From: Sipunculus nudus
Lineage: Eukaryota > Annelida > Sipuncula > Golfingiida > Sipunculidae
Reading direction: 5' to 3'
Length of the DNA stretch: 64,000 nucleotides
Assembly (NCBI GenBank): GCA_026874595.1
Contig: CM049314.1
Span: forward strand, 8,798,729-8,862,728
The number at the start of each line of letters is the position of its first letter. Position 1 is the first letter of the stretch. Positions 10,958 through 22,995 of the stretch are shown piece by piece. The notes under the pieces were generated by a model, which worked only from the letters and a program-made list of their open reading frames with translations, was not told where the DNA came from and searched no databases. Made by a program: the position numbers and the translations under genes.

Positions 10958-11180
10958 AAGGCATGGTTCTCAGGCATCGCCCGCGTCAATTTTAACCCCC
11001 CCCCCCCCCGCATAAAAAGTTTTTATCTTGATTTCATCTTTCAAGATGATAAAATAATATAATTTTGATAAAATTCATATTGTTATGTAGTGCTTTTCCC
11101 TGTTAAGCAAAAAAAAAAAAATGTTATTTTCATGCATACAAAATACACAAAAAGGTAAAAAAAAAAATAATAATAAAATC
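10958..11180. mobile_element. Truncated copy of the GGTATGGTTCT MITE
   Basis: It has the same left end and interior as the 10.03 kb MITE (GCCCGCGTCAATTTTAACCC, then AAGATGATAAAATAATA, then a poly-A tract) but lacks a clear right terminus. Confidence 0.55.
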
Positions 11181-11399
11181 GCTTAGGTTGTACCCATTTA
11201 AATGCCTTCATATTAATTTTTTTAAGCCAGTCCTAACTTAGAGACAGACTGGATCAACATGTATAATATGTACATTTTATAATAATATTAATAATAATAA
11301 TAATAATTTTTGTATAATAATAAAATTTAATAATAAAGCCTAATAGTGTATTACATTGTGTTGCGGATTAATTGTTGCATGCATTATTATGCAAAGGCA

Positions 11400-11534
11400 G
11401 ATTGTAAATTATTTTCTACAGTAGTACACACGCCTACTATATGCCCTTCATTTTCGGTGAAAAATTCTCATTCACGATAATTATGATAATTATTCACCTG
11501 ATCAATAGGTGGCGCTAGGCTCGTCGTTGCAAAC
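11400..11534 (+). promoter_or_regulatory. NT5DC3: Upstream region of the NT5DC gene
   Basis: A short stretch before the ATG, including GGTGGCGCTAGGCTCGTCGTTGC, is GC-richer than its surroundings and is the likely 5' UTR and core promoter. No TATA box is evident. The ATG context AAACATGG is favourable. Confidence 0.4.
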
Positions 11535-11712
11535 ATGGCCGCGTCCTTGAGATGTTTGAGCCGGGTGAGTAAAAAACAAATTCGAGCATTACGTCCAAGC
11601 TTTGTACCACCCACAGCGGTTTGCCGGGTGCCATCGAGAAGGAAGTGTACTCAGAGACTAGAACAAGCTGCACTTTGGCAGAAATACTACAGGACAAAGA
11701 CCAAAATTGAAG
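11535..11712 (+). CDS. NT5DC3: NT5DC exon 1
   Basis: 59 codons plus one base (phase 1), donor GAAG/GTATTG. The split codon G+AC gives Asp60 and joins straight to exon 2. It encodes the basic leader and the helix-like [16 protein letters not shown] second, stronger-looking donor (CCGG/GTGAGTAAA) lies inside it at 11565 but would break the frame with exon 2. Confidence 0.82.
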
Positions 11713-14700
11713 GTATTGTGACTCGTTATATTTTGACGTTCAGCCATTCATTGAATCCGTTCTTCACTTGCATTATGCCAGCCATTCACGTGGAAAGCAG
11801 AAAGCACGTGTATTTGTTTGTAAACAAATCGGGTACACATGTGCACACGCATGTTACATTTTTTTCAGTGTATAACTTGATAAATCATAAAATGATATGT
11901 CATAGTAAGTTAAAATTGAATGGTCTGTTTATATTATTAATATTATAATATGGCATTGAGTGGATAAGAGTGGATTTTCTTTATAATATACTTATCTTTT
12001 GTTACAAATTGTGGTATTTTTAATTTTAGGGAATTTCCAGACAAGATGGCAGCTGTTGTTTATCCTGTGTTAGGTCATCTGATTGGTTAAAATTAATTTG
12101 ACTAATATTTAACTGATTTTTAAGTCAAAACATTTTAAAACCATGCAAATTAAAGAGGTATAGACTATAGGTGCATTTTACGGGGCTGAACTTCAGGGGG
12201 CTAAAACAACAAGTGAACCCACATTTGTATACAGGAAAATGTAGGTTCAATGCCTAATAGACACTCCACTCATGAACCCACATTTTTATTTTGACAAAAT
12301 CCAACATTTCAGCCTGTGAACCAACATTTATCTTGTGCAAAGTGAACCCACTTTTGTAGTTTTTGGTATTTTTGTTGATGACATCGCGTAGCATGTCCAG
12401 AACATAAATCAAGATGTGGAGCTTTTTTTTAACTGCATATTTCTAACTTAAATACTATTATATTTTACTTATATAAGTATATATAGTACAAGCCTATTAG
12501 GTGTTGAGCCAACATTTTTAAAAAAGAAAATGTGGGTTCACTTAATATTATAGCTGATCTTGTATGTTTTTGGTGAACCCCCATTTGTTGTTTTTGTCAA
12601 TGACGTCTTGTACACATAACACGTCAAGAAAAATAAGTCAAGAAATGACGCTTATTTTTCCTATATTACCTGGACAAAGGATAAGATATTAATATATATA
12701 ATATATTATCTATTGCAGGGTACAGAAGTTGCCTATTAGGCATTAAACCCACATTTTTACAAGCAATAATTTGGGTTCAGTTTCTGTTTTAGCCCTTGAA
12801 GTTCAACCCCACAAAATGCAACTCTACCATAAAAGATGTTGAGATGCCAAATAAAAAAATCTTCCTAAAAATAGCTTTATTAATCAGATATTCAGGAATG
12901 AATTTAGAGAGGGCACAGGGAATGCTCGTCCCATCTTTTTTAATAAAAAATATGAGAAATAGCATTATATGCTTTATACTAAAGTAGCAGTAGCCATTGT
13001 TGCATCTTACACACCCTAGACCTGGTTATGGCTCTAGACCTCTTGTTTCATTTATCTAAGGGATGAATTGAGCACATTGATATTGCACAGCACCTATTGT
13101 GACCCCTTGTGTTGGGTGCCTGACTGACTGCCTGTCTCAGTGAGCCCAGCTAGGGTACCTCTCCCAGTAGGCCCCTGGTGATTGTTTCAGCCAGGCAGCA
13201 GTGTGCATGATGTATTACATCATCACTGCAAACCTCCAGGCCCTCCAGCTGAAAATGTAATTTACATGTACCAGAATGCACCCTACAGGCTGGAACAGTC
13301 ATGTGTGTAATTAGTGGTTGGCTGACTGGGACAGGACCCAACACACAAGTGCTGTGCAGAATTTTGCATGCATGGGCTACATCTGCTGGATCAGTGAAAC
13401 CAAAGGTCTGAGGCTATGTGTGTATATAGTACAGAGCCACATCTTGGTATATTTCACTGCATTATTTTATTTATATATTTTTACACGCTTGTCTATGATG
13501 AGATCTATTATGGTATACCCACTGTCTGTCCATCTGTCCAGTTACTTTTAGTGTCGCCATGGTAACTTACCAGGGCTTTGATGAAGTTTCACAAACTCAC
13601 CATAACTTATACAGTGAAACCCGTCTAAAGCGGACAGTCAAGGGACTCAATCATTTTGTCCTTAATAGTGAGGTGTCCTTATTAGGCAGGTTGACCTTGG
13701 TTGATAACTGAGGGATTATAAATAAAGACAACGAACAGCTGCAAGAACGTGTTTATTGTATTATATCAGGTTTCGTGTACATGTACAACATATTCATGCA
13801 CACATCATGCATTCAATCGTCATATACAAACTGTGATTATTTTTACTTATCTCAAGTAGTAAACAATATGAGGAAAAAGGTCTATGAAATCATCCGTAAT
13901 AACAATGTTCATAAATTCTTCTGCAAGTGCGCATATGCTCTTTTTGCTGATTCACTCAGTCCAATAAGCTTGACTTTTTCAGGTAGTGTAAGCTCCCGCC
14001 TGAAGTACGCATGGTGCCACCTGGCGACATTGTCTAAAATATCCTGTTCAGCTGCCCCTATGCTATAATCTCAAAGATAATAATGACGTTGATAATGAGA
14101 AGATTTGTGTGTTTTGGCTACAAATCTTGGAACATTTGTTTTTTATATGTGAATGTAACTGTAGCCTTACTAAACTTTCTTTGATGATGGTTGTTTGGTT
14201 TGTTTTGCTTTGATGTTGATGGCATTTGAGATTAAACAAACCCCGAGGAAGCTTGTGCACGACAGCACAATATGCGTAACTACGGAGCGAGCACATGGTT
14301 GACACGGGGCAGATCAGTTTGAGATATATTGAGCAAAACTAATTAATTTATATCCAACAGCCTGCTACATCAAAGTGGCTAGTTTACAGTTAGATATTGT
14401 ATGGTGAAATCAGGGACGCACGGGTAATCAGCAGCCGTTTAATCATTTTAATGACCCCACAGTCGAGCCAATAATATGCAGCTTCGCAAAGTGTGAATGA
14501 TCAACCGTGAAATAAAGTGACAGGATGTTTACCGCTTCACCCTTGCTGTGTTTATCCTATGAGCACATCACACTGTGACATGAACACCAAGTCCAACACG
14601 CATTAAGGTAACAACTGGGGATTGCTCAATCCATTGTGTTCCAGTCCCAGGAACAACAGTAACGGTGGCCTTTGATGTTGTCCGGGGCGAGTAATCAGTG

Positions 14701-17700
14701 TCTGCCGGAGATGGTGTATCGTGTCCATATTTGTCAGGTTCATTTACTCTTAGAAGGTTAGTTTGAGTTGAAATCCGGTCTGTTGTCCGCAGTAGTCAGG
14801 TGTCCGCCTTATAGAGGTTTCACTTATACATAACATATAGGGAATTTTGAAGGGACTTAATTATATTGTCGGTTATAGCCAGTTGTCTGCCTAAGTAAGG
14901 TGTCCGTTAGACCAGTTTTCAATGTACTTACCAATAGAGTAACTTGCCCGAGTTCAATTATTGGGCAAAAGCTGCGCATATTTAATAAGGTCAGAGGTCA
15001 TTAGGCTACTTTTTGGTGTTGCTAAGAAAACTTACCACAACAGGGAATATGCATGGATTTTGGTAAAACTCAGTAGAAATGTTAATCAATAAAATATCTC
15101 ACTTAGTTCGATTTCCAGCAAAGACCATGCATACCGTAAAATCTCCACTTAAAACCGCACTTCCAATTAAAACCGCACCCAGACTTGGCCGAAATTCCAG
15201 GTGAAACATCGCGAGGGGCTCAAATACTAAGAACCCCCCTTTAAAACCGCACCAACTTTCGCGACGGAATGATTTGACAAAAGACACAATCAAGCTATCA
15301 TCTAGAAATGAACACGCGTAGGTTGCAACTCGGCCATTCCTGTCCACTTTTAAATTCCTTGGGCATTTTATTTAAACACACCATAACACTTTTTTGCAGG
15401 GTCACTCAAGCATGAAGTTTGGGAAGACGTAAGGGCTGGTGAACCTCTGCCTGTTTATACAGATTTTATATTCCGTGCTGTATTCTTGTTTGCTACTGAT
15501 TTGTCATTATATTTTGGAAAAAATATTCTGATCCATTTCAAGTCACTGTATATTTTAATTCTAAAACTTTTTGATGAAAATTCCATTTTCTGGAATTACT
15601 CGGAAGATTCAAATCATTTTCATACCGGTTACATCGGTATTATCATCGTCACATCGTACGTTGACATCGCTCCATGTCACAATTTGCTGGCGCGTTTGAA
15701 AACATCGCTGGTCAACTTCACTAAATATCAAAGTAATTGAAGTTACCTTGTTGAGAAACGCACGTATAGGAAACATGACGCTTGATAACGAGTGATTTTA
15801 AGGTAAAATTAAAGTGGCCAGTCGGGTAAGCAAGTTTTTTTTCCTGAAGAAAGTTTCCGTGTGGGGAGCCATTTTGTCAAGGCAGTGTTCACGCAAGGCA
15901 CGCTGGGACGAAATAGGTGGCTGTTCTGTTTACCACCCACCGCGTACAGCCGTTCAAAATATTCTTAGCAGAATAGCACATGGCGGCACTCAAACTTGAT
16001 TTTAAAACGATCGTCTGCCATTGTGTGACTCCTTACGATGTCAGCTTTTTATTCATTTTACGTTTTAAACAAATAATCATTGCTAAATAATGCTGCAAAT
16101 GGGTTTAGAGTAGGATTTTATTTCACTTTTGCTTGAGCATGCCCAACGAAGTGGGCCGCTGTGTGTTACAGAAGGGTTGTTGTAAACGTATTATTTGGTG
16201 AAAATTACCAAAATTAACAAATTATATATCTCACGAAAACTATTCAGCAATATTTAATTTATAAATAACAAATAATCGTAAATAATACATTTACACATGG
16301 CTCCCATGCATGCGAGACTGCTGCTAACAACGGCCTTCGAAAGTTGCAATATCACCCACTGGCCGGCCCCAAAACGATGTCTGTCAGGAAGATATTCAGG
16401 AAACCCTTCTAGTATAAACTGCACAGTGCTTTCAGGAAATCAACCTGATTTCAAGATTTTGAATTTCTTGATTAAACCGCGGTTTTAAGTGGAGATTTTA
16501 CGGTAATTGTATCCGCCAAAACAAAGTTTTGCATATACTATGTTTTTGACCGGGTTCCGCCGCCGCCGCTGTGTTCGTTTCTGGAGAACTCCTGTGAGAC
16601 TACTGGATGGATTTTTCCGAAACTTACACCAATTATCGGGTCACATGTGAACTAGTGCCTAACCATGGGCCTTTTCCTCTGACCTTTCCTCTCTGCCCAG
16701 TGTCCATTTGTGTGTCTGTTTCCACACATAACCCACATATCTCGGGAACCGTTTGACCGATCAGAAAAAATTTTTTGTACAAATGTAGCCCTTGGATAGC
16801 TTTATAACATACTTTAAAAATGGTGGCACCACCTACAACCATGTTTGCACAGTGTCCATCTGTTCATCTGCCTTGGGTTAAAATCACTTATATCTCTGCA
16901 GTGGTTTGACAAATTTACCTGAAATTCGGCATGCATATACATCCTGGATAGCTTTCTTGATTTTATGACAGGTGGCGCCACCTACATAAACCTTCACGTT
17001 GCAGACATCCAAGCTCATATCTCGAGAACCGTTTGACCGATTGGGCCAATATTTTGCATGTGTATAGATCTCACATAGCTCTTTATCATACACAAAACTG
17101 GTGGTGCCACCTGCAACCATTTTTGCACAGCGTCCGTCTGTTTGTTTGCCTTGAGCTAAAATCACTTGTATCTCTGTGGTGGTTTCACTAATTCACCTGA
17201 AATTTGGCATGCTTATACATCCTGGATAGCTTTCTTAATTTTATGACAGGTGGCGCCACCTACATTCATGTTCACGCTGCAGACATCCAAGCTCATATCT
17301 TGGGAACTGTTTGACCAATAGGGCCAAAATTTTGCATGTGTATAGATCTCACATAGCTCTTTATCATACACAAAACTGGTGGCGCCACCTGCAACCATTT
17401 TTGCACAGCATCCCTCTGTTTGTTTGCCTTGGGCTAAAATCACTTGTATCTCTGTGGTGGTTTCACTAATTCACCTGAAATTTGGCATGCTTATACATCC
17501 TGGATAGCTTTCTTAATTTTATGACAGGTGGCGCCACCTACATTCATGTTCACGCTGCAGACATACAAGCTCATATCTCGGGAACTGTTTGACCAATAGG
17601 GCCAAAATTTTGCATGTGTATAGATCTCACATAGCTCTTTATCATACACAAAACTGGTGGCGCCACCTGCAACCATTTTTGCACAGCATCAATCTGTTTG

Positions 17701-20700
17701 TTTGCCTTGGGCTAAAATCACTTGTATCTCTGTAGTGGTTTGACATAACTGCCTAAAATTTTTCAGGATTATACATTCATGACAGCTTTCTTGATTTTAT
17801 GACAGGTGGCGCCACCTACATTCTAGTTTACGCTGCAGACATCCAAGCTCATATCTCGGGAACCGTTTGACCGATTGGGCAAAAATTTGGCATGTGTATA
17901 GATCTCGCACAGCTCTTGATCATACACAAAAATTGGTGGTGCCACCTGCCACCATTTATGCACTAGTCCTGTTTGTCTGCTGTGGGATAAAATCACTCAT
18001 ATACATGTAATGGTTTGACTTTTCTGCCTAAAATTTTGCATATGTATACAACTTGGACAGCTTTCTGGATCTGTGGTAACTGGCGCAACCTACATACAAA
18101 TTTGGGCTGCAGACATCCATGTAGACTGGTACCCTGCTCTATTAATACCCTCAAGCCAAGCATAGAGACAGGCGTACAACGCCATCTTAAGTACTCCCAG
18201 TTGCAACTCCTGACCTTCCTGTAGACTGGTTCCAACTGCAGTCTGCACACTCACACCGATTGTCATGGACGTTCTCGCGATCCTGGCTGGTTATCCGTGA
18301 AGATTACTTATAAAATTACTTTTTTTAGTTATTTAAAGTTTCCAAATATTGAAAAATGAGTTTTTGCACAAAAATTGACTGATGGATGTATAGATGATAC
18401 AAATCATACAATATACTGAATACTTGATATTCCACTGTACGTAGCATTGGTTTATTATCAATATCTATTAGTCTAATCATAAATGTCACATGAAATGTAC
18501 AGCCAACTTTTAACAACTTCTCTGAGCAAACGAAATGCTTATTTTTATCATATATAAATCATACTTGAGTTGGAACCAGTCCGCCGGGAGTCCTGAAGAT
18601 GACGTTGTACGCCCGTCTCTATGATTGGCCTAGAGCAGCGGTGTAAAGTGGGGTACCACTCTAACATCCATGCTAATATGCAACACACCTCACTCTATTT
18701 CCCCTTGCCACTCAATCCATGCCTCACTTCACCTGTCCACTCTGATTTAGGCGGATACATGTAGTCGCTTGTCAACTACCCATATTCTAGTTAATAAGGT
18801 CAGAGGTCACTGCACTTTGGTGGCATCCCTCTAAACATGGATCTGTGGCTTTTTTCATGTTACCATTTTCCCCAAATGCAGACCAGATCACCAGAATGTA
18901 CCACTAATATATATATGGTTTTCAAAGTTCTCAATCTTATTTCTCTGTCTGATCATTCTATGGGCATTCTAACTTAATTGGTCTTATTGGAAATTGTTTC
19001 ATAGTTTACATTGTGCATTATCCATGGCAACTTATCTGTGACTAGAAATGGTATAACTTATAATATGTCCAAAAGCCAATTAGCTAGAAAGTACAAAAGG
19101 GTTTTTCAACTAAGGCATTGTCCTTGTCCAATAATGCAGACTAATGTCCATAAACTCAGACCAGTGTATATTCCAGTCATATATGTTTCACATGAATAAC
19201 AAAAAAAGTAAATCAGGGTTCGTACATCCTTAAAAAGTCATGATTTTTGAGATTTAAAAAATCAGTACTTAAAAAGTCATGATTTTTTAGAAAATTCTCA
19301 AAAGTCATGAAAAAGTCATGATTTTTCATTTTATGATTGTTTGAAAAGATTTCGGATCAACTTTATTATATTTGTCAAAGATTGAAAGTACGTGATTCAT
19401 GAAAACCACCTTAACCAGACTACACCTGGGCTTTTCTCCCTTTATAGTGCTGTTCCAACTTAGGTTGGCGTCCGCTCCCATTTCCTATCTGGGCAGTCAA
19501 CCCCCCCCCCCCCATTGCCGTCATGCCATTCTCATGAATACCTTTGTAAAATAAATGCCAGGCAGTCTTCATTAAGCTAAACATGCGTTCAAGATCTACA
19601 AATTCAAGAATTGAGTGGTGTTCGTAGGATACCAAGCGAACCAAATTCTAAGCTTTTCTGTGGTGGATTGATCACGGCATTGTCAAGTTCTGTGCAAATG
19701 CAGTTTAACATCACAGGGGAGAAGCTAAAAATGGTACATATATGAGACGAATAAAAATGGTTTGCATTTCACGGTTTTTTGCAATAAAAAATAATCACTT
19801 AGGCCTATGAGTTCAAGATGTTAAATCATAAATAAAAATTCTTTATTAGATAATTTTCAGTAATGTAAAATTGTTGTGTATTGAAAATTGGAATTTAAAA
19901 AATAAGTTTTTAAAATGAAAGGAAAGGTTAATATGCTGTGATTTAAATAACAGAATGTTGCTTTTGTAGTCATTACGATGGCATCATTGTTATCCAGTCA
20001 GATTTCAACACTCGTTTACCGGGAGTCTATACCGAGGTTTAATGCTTAATCCCCTGCCCTCCCGGGCCTTCTGTTGCATATAGCGAATTTAAATGCCCAT
20101 ACTCCAAACATTCGTGTCTCTCTTAAAGTTTATAATTGAACAAGAACGGATTAATATTATATATACTGTCTTGAAGTTGTAAGAAAGTCTCATCCAAAAT
20201 GCCAATGAGGCCTCATGTATGCACATGAAACATTTCATAACCTGTGCATTCCAGATGGTTTGGCAGGAAACCGTTGTCGCCTACAAGTGTATTTACTGAT
20301 ATGGCCCGTACTACTGTTGGTAGAAGTGATGGGACTTTATAGATACACATACCATTCTGATCAATAAATAAAAAAACGAAGAGTTAAAATAAAATATTTA
20401 AGGTTTAAAAATTAAAAAAAATGGAAGACTAACGAAGCTGACAGATTTAGCAGATTAAAGAGCCACGGTCTATTTAAATGGAATGAATAAACGATACCAA
20501 GGGCTCCAAAGTTTTCCCGCCTTATTACTCCCCGGTAACCTTGATGGTGTTTTCCGGTGTAAAAATTATATGTATTACTTAAATAGCTTAAATTTGTGCG
20601 GTTGTGAAAACTAAGTGTAATATCCCATATTTTTCTCGAAAATAAATCTTCCTACCACTGGTCTGATTTCATGCCATGTCCTGTACACAGCGAACTAATT

Positions 20701-22869
20701 GATGTGCGCGCCGGTGCATCCATGAATGCCTCATGGCTGATGGCATGGAATATTATGACAGGACTTGACCGCTTTGGAACCATCCAGATACTTATATAGG
20801 TGTAGTTTTACTGAATTTTATGAAATGATTATTGAGAACATATTTTATTCCATGATTATGTAGATAGGGTCAGTATTAGTATCTAATGTCATTGGATCTC
20901 TAAGTTGAATTAATAACCTTAATCAAGATCTTTCCTTTTCTTCCATATATCAAACTGATGACGTTACATTGATTAATTTAAAAAAGTAATACAGCAAAGT
21001 AAATGGCGCAGTTCTTGCTGACCCCAATTAAACGGTGTTTATTTTCTGGTACCATTTACCATCCTGACTAATTCTTGGGTTGTTGCATCTCTATGTTTGA
21101 AAGTAATTTTATTGACAGTTTGAAAGCTGTTTAGGTGTTATATTTCATTCTCAATATGAAAAAGTTTTCATTAAAACGTTGAATCTTAAAAAAAAGAACA
21201 CATGCAAGACTGAACTGTTAAACTGGATTGTTTTTACTTAATCATTCCATGTGTTCATTTTAATGGTTTAATATCCTAATGGCCATGCAAATATTTTTTA
21301 ACAATGAGTGGAAAATAAAAAAAAATCCACATTTTTTAAATGAGTACCTTAAATATATTTAACTATTTATGTATTCTTCAAGCTATATTCTTCATATCTT
21401 TATGAGCAAGGATGATCTACATCAAGTTTCTTAAGTAACATTTGCGTGTCAAAGTGACAAGGAAAAGGTCATGATTTTTTTGTCACAGGTCCTGAAAAAG
21501 TCATTAAAAAGTCATGAAATTTTGATTTGCTGGAAGTGAATGAACCCTGTAAATGATAATACATAATTGATTGAGTAAGAAAGTCAATACTGGCACTGAA
21601 CACCAGGGTTGTTAAGTTTTTCCCAATGGGGTATTTACCAGCTTGTAAATACCGATATTTACCGCCTTTGGAAAAACCTCTCAAAGTGGGAAAACGGGAA
21701 AACTGGAAAAAACCTCTAATAATCTTATAAAAGGAGAGACCAGCAGATATCTGACTGAATTAAAAGGAAATATCATCTCACACACATGCACACACACATA
21801 TACCGGTATATATATATATTTAAACAAACATACTCAAATCACAAAACCAAGATATGAAAATTTATATTGTTTTCCTTAAAAACAACTTGTTTGTATGTAT
21901 ATACATAGTGATTGGTAATCAGATAATCAGATATATCAGTTACACTGAAAAATTCCATTGATGGCTAAGAAATAAGGTTCATTGATACATATTTACCAAT
22001 CCAACTCTGATGGACCTCTCAGGGTGCGGTAACATGTTACAAGCTTGGCAGTTTTCTCAAGTCCTAGTCTGTTTCGCAGTTTGGACTGCACAAGCCCAAA
22101 GTTTGAAAAAATTTGAAATTTGAAAAAAATTCTTTCAATTGATGATGTGCTGGAAGGCAGTTGATGAAGGTGAATTGCTAACTCACTGAGTTCCTGGGGT
22201 ACATCAGTCTTGGTGTCCCTGAGGCAGCGCCAACAAGTTGCGGCTGACATGGATGAAACACATGTATCTGTGAAGAGTGATTTGGGGAAAGGAGCTGCTT
22301 TGGACTGGAAGAAGAATATGTGACACAGAAGGTCTGGTTGGTGCTGCTCAAGCAGATTCCTTGCTGTCTCTTGTTGCTCTTTAGATAACCTCTGGCCCTG
22401 ATACTTTGGGTGCAGGAGATTAGCGAGGAAGTGACAGGGTGTCATCTGTCATGGCTTGCTCAAACCTTGACTTGATCTTGGTTATGTGGTGTTGCAAATC
22501 CTGATTGTCCAGAAGTTCTAGCCAGGTTTCACACGCATCTGCTATACTTGTGTGGTCAGATTGCATGAAGTCCAGGGCTTTTGATATAGGCTGAAGTTGA
22601 CTGCGCATATTTTGTGCTTCCTTCCACAGGCTGATGTTATTGACCGGATTGCGTATGGGAGTATCAATGGCTTCATATTCTTGTGCACATAAAATCACTA
22701 GGAAAGGTCTGTTAGTCAGGTATGAGTTGATGCAGTTTAGCTGCCTGTTCTATCTAGTAGCACAAGGCAGCTGAGGTTTCATCGATACTTGATGTTCAGT
22801 ATATGTTGCAGTTAATTGGTAATTAAGTAATAGTAATGCACTAGTATGAGTTGTGGAAATATTGCACAC

Positions 22870-22942
<73 letters not shown>

Positions 22943-22950
22943 TCACATGT

Positions 22951-22995
<45 letters not shown>

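Larger units (their letters stand above)
13488..19000. mobile_element. Nested transposon cluster built on a D repeat
   Basis: A D repeat starting GGTATACCCACTGTCTGTCC (intact relative at 25.77-26.16 kb) is split by a TA-TSD element at 13612-14924, a second TA-TSD element at 15134-16503 and a V element at 16509-18789. The V element itself carries a MITE at 18122-18663. D sequence resumes at 18790 (TTAATAAGGTCAGAGGTCAC). Confidence 0.75.

Noticed and set aside
16884-17676. Repeated similar ORFs ([23 protein letters not shown])
   Set aside because: They arise from the near-identical V tandem units. They recur out of phase elsewhere and end at unit boundaries, so they are not a repeat protein.
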